Source of the DNA: Spirochaetales bacterium
GTDB taxonomy: Bacteria > Spirochaetota > Spirochaetia > Sphaerochaetales > Sphaerochaetaceae
Length of the DNA: 64,000 nucleotides
Reading direction: 5' to 3'
Assembly: GCA_028722305.1 (NCBI GenBank)
Contig: JAQYHB010000021.1
Coordinates: 1-64,000, forward strand
The translations under genes and the position numbers were made by a program. The notes beneath the pieces were generated by a model. The model was not told where the DNA came from and did not search any database. It saw only the letters and a list, made by a program, of their open reading frames with translations. The first letter of the stretch is position 1. Every line of letters begins with the position of its first letter. Positions 8,984 through 16,922 of the stretch are shown here, one piece after another.

Positions 8984-9013
8984 GCTCCCTTCCTTTTGGT
9001 GGGGAGCTTTTTT
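8984..9013 (+). terminator. Rho-independent terminator after the exported protein gene
   Basis: GCTCCC (8984-8989) pairs with GGGAGC (9002-9007) and is followed directly by six T residues (9008-9013). It closes the transcription unit of the exported protein. Confidence 0.85.
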
Positions 9014-9026
9014 GTGTCTCCATGAT

Positions 9027-9060
9027 CGAGGGTTGCCTCCTTGTCGGGAAGCAACCCTCG
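9027..9060 (-). terminator. Hairpin at the 3' end of the larA-side operon
   Basis: CGAGGGTTGC (9027-9036) and GCAACCCTCG (9051-9060) form a perfect 10-bp inverted repeat with a 14-base loop, 24 bases beyond the stop of the minus-strand LarA-like gene. There is no T-run right after it on the minus strand, so it may be a weak or factor-assisted terminator or an mRNA-stabilising 3' hairpin. Confidence 0.55.
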
Positions 9061-9083
9061 TCCGATTGTATTGTTTCCTGGGC

Positions 9084-10568
9084 TTATCTGATCACCCGCT
9101 CTTCGGCGTAGTGTCCGTCGCCCTTCGGGTCGTCGGCCATGCACAGGTGCACGCTGGCGCGCTTGAAGGTGAGTGGCAGGGCGAGGATGTTGGGGTTGGG
9201 CCCCACATACTTCTTCTCGGCGTCCGCCAGAGCCTCTTCGAAGGTCGCTCTCGTCTTCAGTCCCATGCCGCGGGCATAGCCTGGCTCTTGGGCGCCTACG
9301 ATGTAGATCGCGCTGGTGTTCATCTCGGCAAGGTGTCCGCATGCCATCATCGAGAAGCCGTGGAAGGGATGGAAGGCGTTGCCATAGCGGTACTGGCGGA
9401 TATACTCCTGGTCGGTGCCGAAGAGCTCCCCATAGCGGTTCATGTCGGGCAGCACGTTCATCTGGTCATGCTGGAACATGTCGTAGAGCTTGCGCAGGTA
9501 CGGCCACAGCTCGTCATGGAAGTATCCGTTGCAGAGGGCGGAGCAGATGATCACGCAGTGGTCGCTCATTACCCTCTTGAAGCGGAGCACCTGCGCGCTG
9601 AGAGCCTGCATCATCATGATCGGGTTGGTGCCCATGCCATTGCCGTAATGGAAGTTCTGGGGCATGCCGAAAACCAGGACGTCGTATTTTTTCTTCGCCC
9701 AATGGACGTAGGTACGCTTGTCGGCGACCTCCCAGCTCTTGGGCATCATCTCCTTGGCATAGCCGCTGAAGATGGCGATCTGGCGGCTCTGCGAGTCAAG
9801 AACGGCATCGCAGCAGAAGAACTTCTTGCCCATCCGTTCCTCCATGTACATGGAGATGTGGTTGAACTTGTCCCGCATCAGGCTGTGTCCGGAGACCGGC
9901 ATGAAGTCCGGCCGGTGCATGACCGCAGGGACATGGTGGCTGGCGATTGAGCGCCAGTGGGTGATGCCGGTGGCACTGTGCTTGTACCCGCCGCTGTAAC
10001 CGCCGTAGGGGTTGCTCTGCACATGCCCGATCAGGATGGGGACGTCAGCCTCGAAGACATACTTGTTCATCAGAACCGGGTCGCCATCATGGTCGAGCCC
10101 GAGATCGACCAAGTGGTCGTAGTCCTCGCTGTCGTGGTTGATGATCTGGCCGGAGGGCCAGAACTCGTTGAACAGCTCGTCGCCCAGGATGCGTCTGATT
10201 TCGTCCTGCTTGTTCTTCGGGTGCAGGCCGTTGGAACAGATCAACAGGATATCCTTCTTCTCGACGCCAGCGGCGTAAAGCTCCTGGATGATCAGCTTGA
10301 TCGAGACCTTGCGGTGACTGGTGGGCTGCTCGCCCCCCTTGACCTTGTCCGGGAAGATGATGACGCACTTGCTTCCCTTGTGGGCAAGCTGGGAAAGCGG
10401 CGGCATGCCGATGGGGTTGCGCAGGCTTTTCAGCGTCTCTTCCTCCAGTTTCTCCTGGGGGATGCAGGGAGGATCCTCGACGGTGATGCCGGGGATGAAC
10501 TCATCGGTAGTGTCAGGGAGATTGGCTCCCATCGTTCCTGCTCCATACTCGAACTCAAAATGCTTCAT
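9084..10568 (-). CDS. LarA-family (nickel-pincer) hydroxyacid racemase/epimerase homologue
   Basis: A 494-residue member of the LarA/DUF2088 family, longer than the roughly 420-residue lactate racemases. The likely counterparts of the catalytic residues are H116 in SNGLHP, H182 in LIGHVQSNPYGG, K196 in SGGYKHSATG and H211. In LarA the lysine anchors the nickel-pincer nucleotide, made by LarB, LarC and LarE; none of these is in the window. Family members racemise or epimerise alpha-hydroxyacids, including malate and gluconate. It is the last gene of the amino-sugar operon and overlaps the TIM-like gene by four bases, so a hydroxyacid related to that pathway is the likely substrate (inference). 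Confidence 0.82.
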   Translation of the reverse strand: MKHFEFEYGAGTMGANLPDTTDEFIPGITVEDPPCIPQEKLEEETLKSLRNPIGMPPLSQLAHKGSKCVIIFPDKVKGGEQPTSHRKVSIKLIIQELYAAGVEKKDILLICSNGLHPKNKQDEIRRILGDELFNEFWPSGQIINHDSEDYDHLVDLGLDHDGDPVLMNKYVFEADVPILIGHVQSNPYGGYSGGYKHSATGITHWRSIASHHVPAVMHRPDFMPVSGHSLMRDKFNHISMYMEERMGKKFFCCDAVLDSQSRQIAIFSGYAKEMMPKSWEVADKRTYVHWAKKKYDVLVFGMPQNFHYGNGMGTNPIMMMQALSAQVLRFKRVMSDHCVIICSALCNGYFHDELWPYLRKLYDMFQHDQMNVLPDMNRYGELFGTDQEYIRQYRYGNAFHPFHGFSMMACGHLAEMNTSAIYIVGAQEPGYARGMGLKTRATFEEALADAEKKYVGPNPNILALPLTFKRASVHLCMADDPKGDGHYAEERVIR

Positions 10569-11410
10569 TTCGTGACTCCTTTTCCCGTCAGATAGCGATG
10601 GACGATGTCCAGGTACTCGTCCGGATAGAACCCGATTTCGCCCGTGAACCTGGTAAGAGCGATCAACCCTCCATCGATCTCGTCAATCGAGGAGAGCATG
10701 GCGGCGTTGTCCTTCTTCAGGCCTCCGCCGTAGACGACATCGATGCCGGGGACCACCTGCTTGACCAGGCGGGCGACCTTGGTGATGTACTCCTTGCCGG
10801 CAGGAGTCTTGCCTGGCCCGATTGACCAGACCGGCTCATAGCCGATGACGACATCTCTGGTGTCGACGCCATCCAAGCCGATTTCCAGCTGCTCGGACAG
10901 CACCGCCTGCCAGTCGTCGACCTCCTCGGCCTTCTCTCCAATGCAGTAGAGGATCTTCATGCCCCGCTTCTGGGCCTGGCGCATCTCTTGGTTGAAAATC
11001 CGGTTGACCAGTTTCCTGTCCTGGTTGCCCCCCATTGCCAAGAGTTCGTTCTTGTCGTTCCGCTCCTCGCAGTGTCCGATGATGGTGATCGAGCACCCAA
11101 GCGCCGCCATCGCCGCCGCTGGGCGGCTGGTGGTGAAAGCCCCGAAATTCCCACCTACGGAAACATCTTTCCGGTAGACACCCTGGCACCCGACCTCGAG
11201 GACTTTGCTGTCCCCAAGGGCAGCGAGCGCTCCCGGAATCTGCGACTCAGGATAGAAGTGGGCGAATTCGACACCCTGATACCGCCCAAGAGCGGGAAGG
11301 ACGGAAGAGACGACCGTCCTTCCATAATCGGATACCGGCGCGAGACGGTTGACGCCCCCCATCTCAGGGGGAACGTCAAAACGCTTGAAATTCACATAGA
11401 TGTGCTGCAT
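10565..11410 (-). CDS. Triosephosphate isomerase family protein
   Basis: A 281-residue TIM-barrel isomerase with the full catalytic set: N7 and K9 in VNFKRF, H113 in IIGHCEER and E192 in GYEPVWSIGPG. The phosphate loop is YGGGL instead of the usual YGGSV, and the protein is about 30 residues longer than housekeeping TpiA. It starts in a TGATG overlap with the aldolase gene and ends in an ATGA overlap with the LarA-like gene. It could isomerise the triose phosphates released by the aldolase. Dedicated TIM paralogues acting on tetrulose phosphates are also known, so the substrate is not settled. Confidence 0.88.
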   Translation of the reverse strand: MQHIYVNFKRFDVPPEMGGVNRLAPVSDYGRTVVSSVLPALGRYQGVEFAHFYPESQIPGALAALGDSKVLEVGCQGVYRKDVSVGGNFGAFTTSRPAAAMAALGCSITIIGHCEERNDKNELLAMGGNQDRKLVNRIFNQEMRQAQKRGMKILYCIGEKAEEVDDWQAVLSEQLEIGLDGVDTRDVVIGYEPVWSIGPGKTPAGKEYITKVARLVKQVVPGIDVVYGGGLKKDNAAMLSSIDEIDGGLIALTRFTGEIGFYPDEYLDIVHRYLTGKGVTK

Positions 11411-12567
11411 CAGATACCTTCCTGCTTGTAGAAGTCAGCCATTTCCTCGAGGCTCCGCACCTTGACCTTGCTGGCCTTGTCTACGGAACCGAACTGGACA
11501 ATCAGGGTGCCGACCGCTTCCTTGACTCCGCGTTTGACCCGTTCCATCAGCTCGGCGACCGCCTCGGTGGGTAGGGTGCCGTACATCATGGTGTCCATAA
11601 GGGGAGTCATGTACTGGCGTGGATCGAAGAACTTGGGATTGGCGCAGAGCAGGTCCCAGACGCCTTTGATCGATGGCTCTTTCTGTCTCGTCGTATCCTC
11701 GAGGAAGAACTCCCGGATGTTGCGGGTCACCGCCAGACGGATGTCGGTGTCGACATTGATCTTGCCGATGCCGAGGTGCGATACCTCGACCAGCTGGTCG
11801 ATGCTGATGCCGCCGGCGTTCTGGATGTCGCCGCCCAGCTTGTTGATCGCCTCCACCACGTTCTGCGGAACGGTGGAGGAGCCATGAGAGACAAGGACCC
11901 CCTGGATTCCCTCGTGGCGCATGCACTCTTTGATGGCGATGGCGATTTCCTTGCGGATTTTGGGGTTCTTCCCCTTGTTCGCCCCGTGCTGGGTGCCATA
12001 GCTGATTGCCAGCGCGTCGACCTTGGTCGCCTTGAGGAAGCGTATGGCGGTCAGCGGGTTGGTGTAGGTGCTGGTCTCGCTGAATACATGGTCCTCGACG
12101 CCGGCAAGCACGCCGAGCTCCCCCTCGACGGTGACCCCGAGAGGATGAGCGCATTTGACCACCTCGCGGGTCAGCGCGATATTGTCTTCCAACGGCATGG
12201 ACGAGCCGTCGATCATGACGCTGGTGTAGCCACCATCGATCGCCGCCTTGACGCTGTCCAGGTTCCGTCCATGGTCAAGGTGCAACGCGACCGGAATGGG
12301 GACATCCTTGGCGAACTGCTTGACCGCGCGGGCGATATTCAGCGCCCCCAGCTTCTTATCCTCGACCGTGGCGTTCTGGAAGTCCTTGCGGCCTCCCATG
12401 AAGCCGTTTGCCAGGTCCGCCCCTTGCAGGATTGCAGGGGAACGGAAGAGGTTGTGGATCTCGATGACCGCCTGGGCTTGCGCGACCGCGTTGACGTTGA
12501 ACGCGCCCTGGGCGTACGAATAGGTGTCTGTGGCGTCCAGGATGGGACGCATCGGAATAAGACTCAT
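11410..12567 (-). CDS. Class II (zinc) ketose-bisphosphate aldolase
   Basis: A 385-residue class II aldolase; the start MSLIPMRPIL is supported by AAGGAG and by a 4-base overlap with nagA. Motifs in order are AFNVN (22-26), the zinc/catalytic HLDHG (D98, H99), VEGELG (E150), YGTQHG (H194), VSHGSS (H228) and NVDTD (271-275). It is about 100 residues longer than GatY/KbaY-type aldolases, owing to a C-terminal extension after NIREFF. It should cleave a ketose-1,6-bisphosphate to dihydroxyacetone phosphate and glyceraldehyde-3-phosphate. Whether the ketose is fructose, tagatose or another epimer cannot be read from the sequence. Confidence 0.9.
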   Translation of the reverse strand: MSLIPMRPILDATDTYSYAQGAFNVNAVAQAQAVIEIHNLFRSPAILQGADLANGFMGGRKDFQNATVEDKKLGALNIARAVKQFAKDVPIPVALHLDHGRNLDSVKAAIDGGYTSVMIDGSSMPLEDNIALTREVVKCAHPLGVTVEGELGVLAGVEDHVFSETSTYTNPLTAIRFLKATKVDALAISYGTQHGANKGKNPKIRKEIAIAIKECMRHEGIQGVLVSHGSSTVPQNVVEAINKLGGDIQNAGGISIDQLVEVSHLGIGKINVDTDIRLAVTRNIREFFLEDTTRQKEPSIKGVWDLLCANPKFFDPRQYMTPLMDTMMYGTLPTEAVAELMERVKRGVKEAVGTLIVQFGSVDKASKVKVRSLEEMADFYKQEGI

Positions 12568-13700
12568 GTGTGCTCCTTGTAGACGATTCGGCCACCGACG
12601 ATGGTGGTCTTGATGTTCGTGTCTCCATCCACCAGCAGCAGGTCGGCGTCCTTGCCTGGCGTGATGGAGCCTTTGGTATTCCATACCCCGATCAGCTTGG
12701 CGGGGTTTTCGGTAAGCAGGGGGATGACCTTTTCCATCGGGGAACTGGTGAATGCCGTGATGTTCCGTAGCGCCTGGATGGTGGTCAGCGTACTGCCGGC
12801 GCGTACCCCGTCCGGGGTCTTCGCGTCGCCGTCCTTGACAATCACTTCGTCCTGCCCGAGCTGGTACTCCCCGTCGGGAAGCCCGGTGGCCATGATGCAG
12901 TCGGTGATGGCGACCACCTTGTCCCAGCCCTTGGTCTTCAGGACCAAGGCGACCGTCGCCGGGTGCAGATGGCGTCCATCGCAGATGATCTCGACGTAGA
13001 TGTCCGAGAGCAGTGCCGCTCCGCTGATCGCCGGCCGGTGCATGTGGAAGAGCCCCATGGCGTTGAACAGGTGGGTGGCGCTGACCGCCCCGGCCCGAAT
13101 CGCCCGCATCGCGGTCTCGAAGTCGGCCCCGCTGTGGCCGATGGCAAAAGGAATCCGGTCATGGAACCGCTCGATCAGGGGAATGGCCCCCTCGACCTCC
13201 GGGGCAATAGTCACATACCGCACATTGCCCTTCGCCCGCTGGAGATACTCCTCCAGCAATCCCGCATCACCCTGTTTCAGGCAGCTCTCCGGCATGGCCC
13301 CCTTGTAGGCGGGGGAGAGGAAGGGACCCTCCAGATGGATGCCGAGCAATGTGGCTCCATCCCGAGGCTTTCCGCTCTCGTCTCCCAGCAAGTCGAGCAG
13401 CTGCAGGGTCTTTTCATGGGTATCGGTCATGACGCTGGCAAGGAACGAGGTGGTGCCCACGCTGGCGAAGAACCGGCAGAGGGTATCCAGTCTTTCCTGG
13501 GTGATATGGTTGACGTCGACATGCATGCCCCCGTGGGTATGGATGTCGATGAAACCAGGAAGCGCCCTCAGGCCATGGGCGTCGATGGCTTCGTCCCCCT
13601 CGAGACCCGGCGCGATCTCCACGATCTTCCCATCCTGCAGGCGGATGTCGCTGTCGATGAACTGGTGGTCCTGGTAGACCTTTGCTCCTTTGATGATCAT
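12564..13700 (-). CDS. nagA: N-acetylglucosamine-6-phosphate deacetylase
   Basis: A 378-residue amidohydrolase. The start is the ATG in the TGATG overlap with the nagB-like gene; longer frames into that gene are artefacts. Metal and catalytic residues are visible: H54-x-H56 in IDIHTHGG, E124 in IHLEGPFLSP, H189 in AIGHSGADF, H210 in THLFNAMG, and the catalytic D267 in AITDCIMATG. It removes the acetyl group from an N-acetylhexosamine-6-phosphate. It lies between the deaminase and aldolase genes, all overlapping, in the order expected for a dedicated catabolic operon. Confidence 0.93.
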   Translation of the reverse strand: MIIKGAKVYQDHQFIDSDIRLQDGKIVEIAPGLEGDEAIDAHGLRALPGFIDIHTHGGMHVDVNHITQERLDTLCRFFASVGTTSFLASVMTDTHEKTLQLLDLLGDESGKPRDGATLLGIHLEGPFLSPAYKGAMPESCLKQGDAGLLEEYLQRAKGNVRYVTIAPEVEGAIPLIERFHDRIPFAIGHSGADFETAMRAIRAGAVSATHLFNAMGLFHMHRPAISGAALLSDIYVEIICDGRHLHPATVALVLKTKGWDKVVAITDCIMATGLPDGEYQLGQDEVIVKDGDAKTPDGVRAGSTLTTIQALRNITAFTSSPMEKVIPLLTENPAKLIGVWNTKGSITPGKDADLLLVDGDTNIKTTIVGGRIVYKEHT

Positions 13701-14512
13701 CAGAACGGTCTCTCCGCGGCGACGTCGTTGGCCATGATCACACTGTTTGGGTGCTTCTGCAGCAGGGTTACCGGGAAGGCGGCGGAGACGGGACCGAAGA
13801 TGGCCTCTCTGAGCACCGCGCGGTGCCAGGTGCGGAAGACCCCCAATACAATCCGCTTCGAGGCGAGGATCTGGCGCATGCCGATGGTCACCGCAAAGCG
13901 GGGCATCTGGTCGATGGCGCCGCCAAGGGAACCGATGGCGTTGGCGACGCGGGTCTCCGTCGTCATGGTGATGATGCGGGTTTCGCGCTTGGCAAAGACA
14001 GCGGCGCTGGTGTGCTCCTCGGCCTCGTTGAAGGCGACGTGGCCGTTGATGCCGATGCCGCCATAGGCGACGTCGACCCCGCCAACCTTGTCGATGGCCC
14101 TCTGCATCTTGCCCAGGTCCTTCGGGTCGGGGAAGATCCACTGGCTGGCGGGAATCCGCAGCTCCTCGTCGATTTTTTCGAAGACATCCCTCCTCATCGC
14201 TCCCCGGAAGGAAAGCGGATCGGATGCCGGAATCCATTCCTGGCTGTCGGTCAGGTACTCGTCCATGTTGAGGAAATGGCACTGCTTCAGGCTGATCCGT
14301 TCCTGATTCACCATGTCGACGAAATAAGGATACTGCCCGACCGGTCCGACCGGGAGGATGAAGGTGGTGGACAATCCCTTGGCGTTGTGTTCCTTGATGG
14401 TGTCGGCCATGTCCCGCGCCATCGCCTTGAAAATCGCCTCGCTGGAGGGAAAGAGCCTGACGGGGATTTTCCCCTTGGTAAGCGCTTCGCCTGTTGCCTG
14501 ATAGTTGATCAT
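13700..14512 (-). CDS. nagB: Glucosamine-6-phosphate deaminase family protein
   Basis: A 270-residue member of the NagB/6-phosphogluconolactonase fold. Visible are LNMDEY (D84, equivalent to catalytic D72 of E. coli) and GGIGINGHVAFNE (H158 and E163; N156 stands where E. coli has D141). The usual LATGSTP phosphate loop is replaced by LPVGPVGQYP, and the later GRKKA-type segment reads FRTWHRAV, so this is a divergent member. It probably deaminates and isomerises an aminosugar-6-phosphate to a ketose-6-phosphate. The ribosome site AAGGAG is strong, and the gap to the phosphofructokinase-like gene is 14 bases. Confidence 0.85.
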   Translation of the reverse strand: MINYQATGEALTKGKIPVRLFPSSEAIFKAMARDMADTIKEHNAKGLSTTFILPVGPVGQYPYFVDMVNQERISLKQCHFLNMDEYLTDSQEWIPASDPLSFRGAMRRDVFEKIDEELRIPASQWIFPDPKDLGKMQRAIDKVGGVDVAYGGIGINGHVAFNEAEEHTSAAVFAKRETRIITMTTETRVANAIGSLGGAIDQMPRFAVTIGMRQILASKRIVLGVFRTWHRAVLREAIFGPVSAAFPVTLLQKHPNSVIMANDVAAERPF

Positions 14513-14526
14513 AGATGACTCCTTGC

Positions 14527-15681
14527 TTATGAGTTGAGAAACGAAATGAAAGACCCGAGGTCGTCCCCTACCAGAGGCTTAAGCCATTTGGTGAAGGCGT
14601 CGCTCACGTCGTAATGCTCGCCATCGAGATAATCCTTGGGGAGCGTCTTCGCCTGCAGGACGGCGTCCTCGATGGGAATCAGGTCGATGCGTGACTGATA
14701 AGGTTCGGTGGAAAGCCTGGTGATCGTGCTCATCCACCCGCTTTTGCCCTCGAGAAGCGCCCCTACCGAAGCCCGGCCACAATCAATCGCCTCCTTGCGG
14801 TCGACATCGCTCGCCCATCGCACCGAGGCGCGGCCGAGGATGCCCGGTTTCTCGCTGCGGCTTTTGATGCCGAGCCGGCGGGTGACCAGCTGGGACAGGT
14901 GGGCTGAGACGTCCCCGAAATAGACGCTGCGTCCGGTCTGGAAGACCGGCTCGACAATCGGCTTGCCGTCTGCATATCGCAGTCCCTCGCTGGCGACGAC
15001 AACCACACCCTTCTTCTCGTCATACAAGTCCTGCACGCGGCTGAGAAACCTTTCTTCCTCGAAGGGGGTCTCCGGACAGAGAATCATGTCGGGCCCGTCG
15101 CCCCTCTCCGTCCGCGCCAAAGCGCTGCTGGCAGTAATCCATCCCGCATCCCGGCCAAAGGCCTCGATGACGACGACATGGATGGCAAGCCCTTTCACAT
15201 CCTGGTCGACCTCGCGGACCGAGCCGGCAAGGTAGCGCGCCGCCGAGCCATAACCGGGGGCGTGGTCGGTTCCCGAAAGGTCGTTGTCCATCGTTTTGGG
15301 GATGCCGTCCACCAGAATTCCGCAGGCCTTTCCGGCTTTTGCCAGCTTGCGCGTCGTATCCATCGTCCCGTTTCCTCCGGTCAGGAGGATGTCGGTCACC
15401 CCCATTTTCTGGAACGTGCCGGCAAGCTTCACGTAACCCTCCTCGTCAATCGGGGTCCTTCCCGTGCCGATTGCCGAGCCAGGGGTGTAGGGCAGCAGGG
15501 CCAGCTTGGTTTCCGGTACTTCGGTCAGGTCGATGAAGGAACCACTGGCGATTCCCCGCCGGCAGGCGAGAATCCGAGAGAAGGCCCCGCTTTCGCGGGC
15601 TTTCTCGATTGCCCCGTAGAGCGAGGCGTTGATGACGGCGGTCGGGCCTCCGCCATGGGCAATCAGAAGCGTGCGTTTCAT
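14527..15681 (-). CDS. Phosphofructokinase family protein (PfkA fold), atypical phosphoryl-donor motif
   Basis: A 384-residue PfkA-fold kinase. The donor site reads TGGNGTMD (residues 101-108), with asparagine 104 where ATP-dependent PfkA has the magnesium-binding aspartate and glycine 105 as in ATP enzymes. The substrate loop reads GIPKTMDND, where lysine 129 is typical of pyrophosphate-dependent enzymes. The donor is therefore uncertain. Other landmarks are AHGGGPTAVIN at the N-terminus and the VIEAFGRDAGW region. It overlaps the LacI-type gene by four bases and precedes the nagB-like gene, so it should make the 1,6-bisphosphate for the aldolase downstream. Confidence 0.85.
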   Translation of the reverse strand: MKRTLLIAHGGGPTAVINASLYGAIEKARESGAFSRILACRRGIASGSFIDLTEVPETKLALLPYTPGSAIGTGRTPIDEEGYVKLAGTFQKMGVTDILLTGGNGTMDTTRKLAKAGKACGILVDGIPKTMDNDLSGTDHAPGYGSAARYLAGSVREVDQDVKGLAIHVVVIEAFGRDAGWITASSALARTERGDGPDMILCPETPFEEERFLSRVQDLYDEKKGVVVVASEGLRYADGKPIVEPVFQTGRSVYFGDVSAHLSQLVTRRLGIKSRSEKPGILGRASVRWASDVDRKEAIDCGRASVGALLEGKSGWMSTITRLSTEPYQSRIDLIPIEDAVLQAKTLPKDYLDGEHYDVSDAFTKWLKPLVGDDLGSFISFLNS

Positions 15682-16703
15682 TGGAAGACCTCCTTGGTGC
15701 TTTCCCTCTCGATTAGTCTGAAGGGTAGCGTGACGGTAATCGGCCAGGAGCGGTGATTCTCAATCGCGTCGAGCAAGAGACGCAACGCATACTGCCCGAT
15801 TTCCCTCTTGGGCACATCCACCGTGCTCAAAGAAGGTGAAAGATAGGCCGAGTCGGGAATATTGTCATAACCGAACAGCGAAATGTCCTCGGGAACGGAG
15901 AGCCCCCGTTTGGCGAGCGCTCTGGTTACCCCGATTGCCAGGTTGTCGTTGCCGCAGATGATGGCGGTGGGTTTTGCGCCGGCATCAAGCAGCTGCATCG
16001 TCGCCCGGTATCCATCGCTTGCCTCCAGATAGGAATCGGCCACCAGCCGTTTGTCCAATGGGATTCCGTGGGATGCCAGAGCATCGACATAGGTCTGGTA
16101 GCGGTATTCGTTGACCAAGGTACCGTCCTGGTCGGTCGGGCCGACATAGGCGATCTTCCTGTGTCCTAACGCGACCAAGCGGTCGGTGACCGCCTTGACG
16201 CCGAAACGGATGTCGCTGACTACGTTGTCGATCCCATCAATCTGGTTCAGTCCGGCGTAGACGAGATGGGGAATCTGCTTTCTCAGGGTCTCGATGGTTT
16301 CCTTGGTGATGCGTCCCAACAGGATCACGCCATCCAGGGAAGGAGAAGAAAGGTCGGACTCCACTCCCGTCACGGTGAGGTTCAGCGTGACAAATGAGAG
16401 GTCATAGCGTCCTGCCAGTTTCTTCACCCCGTCGACCAGACCGTCATGCAGCTCCGAGAAGAAGGGGCTCGCGATGCTCTCATGGTCGGATGCGAAGACG
16501 CAGGCGAGGTGGTAGCTGGGGCGCTCGATGCTCTGATAGGTATTGATCTTCTGGGAAACATAGCCGAGGGAACGGGCACATTCGATGATCTTGCGCTGGG
16601 TCTCGGTGGGATGCACAAGATCCGGGCCCTGGTTCAGGACCCTGCTGACCGTGGAAATGGAGACGCCCGCTTGGCTTGCGATATCTTTCAGAGTGACATC
16701 CAT
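15678..16703 (-). CDS. LacI family transcriptional regulator, local regulator of the amino-sugar operon
   Basis: A 341-residue regulator. The start at MDVTLKDIAS is supported by GGAG upstream; the longer frame to 16772 runs through AT-rich promoter sequence. The N-terminal LacI helix-turn-helix is clear (VTLKDIASQAGVSISTVSRVL), followed by a periplasmic-binding-protein-like effector domain with the typical ICGNDNLAIG and DISLFGYDN segments. It is the first gene of the operon and overlaps the phosphofructokinase-like gene (ATGA), implying autoregulation, with an operator somewhere in the 219-base gap shared with pgi. Its effector is presumably a phosphorylated sugar of the pathway (inference). 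Confidence 0.92.
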   Translation of the reverse strand: MDVTLKDIASQAGVSISTVSRVLNQGPDLVHPTETQRKIIECARSLGYVSQKINTYQSIERPSYHLACVFASDHESIASPFFSELHDGLVDGVKKLAGRYDLSFVTLNLTVTGVESDLSSPSLDGVILLGRITKETIETLRKQIPHLVYAGLNQIDGIDNVVSDIRFGVKAVTDRLVALGHRKIAYVGPTDQDGTLVNEYRYQTYVDALASHGIPLDKRLVADSYLEASDGYRATMQLLDAGAKPTAIICGNDNLAIGVTRALAKRGLSVPEDISLFGYDNIPDSAYLSPSLSTVDVPKREIGQYALRLLLDAIENHRSWPITVTLPFRLIERESTKEVFQ

Positions 16704-16874
16704 AGAGACTCCTCGTCTGTAGTATACGCTTGTTTTTGGATTTGCAAAGAAAAATTTCTCACAAATATGCAAATAATTTCAAACCAAAGGGGCAAAATGC
16801 CGAATTTGTTGCAATAAATCCATAAGTACCCGGAATCAGTGGGCAAAGTTGGAAAATGGTATGCAAAAATTTTC

Positions 16875-16903
16875 TTGACAACCGACAGGAATGTCATAAA
16901 GAT
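16875..16903 (+). promoter_or_regulatory. Sigma-70 promoter for the short pgi gene
   Basis: TTGACA at 16875-16880 with TAAAGAT at 16897-16903 (16-17 base spacer), about 20 bases ahead of a GGAGG ribosome site. The whole 16704-16922 interval is AT-rich and must also hold the leftward operon promoter. TATGCAAA occurs at 16766-16773 and 16860-16867, but I see no clean LacI-type palindrome. Confidence 0.6.
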
Positions 16904-16922
16904 ACGGCTGACGGAGGACGCC

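Noticed and set aside
8053-9342. Long minus-strand frame of 429 codons over the sulfatase end and the exported protein gene
   Set aside because: It is antisense to two well-supported genes and the terminator, has no family motifs and carries low-complexity residue content typical of shadow frames.
16704-16922. LacI operator in the pgi/LacI divergent gap
   Set aside because: AT-rich partial repeats (TATGCAAA twice) are present but no palindrome with a central CG step is good enough to call.
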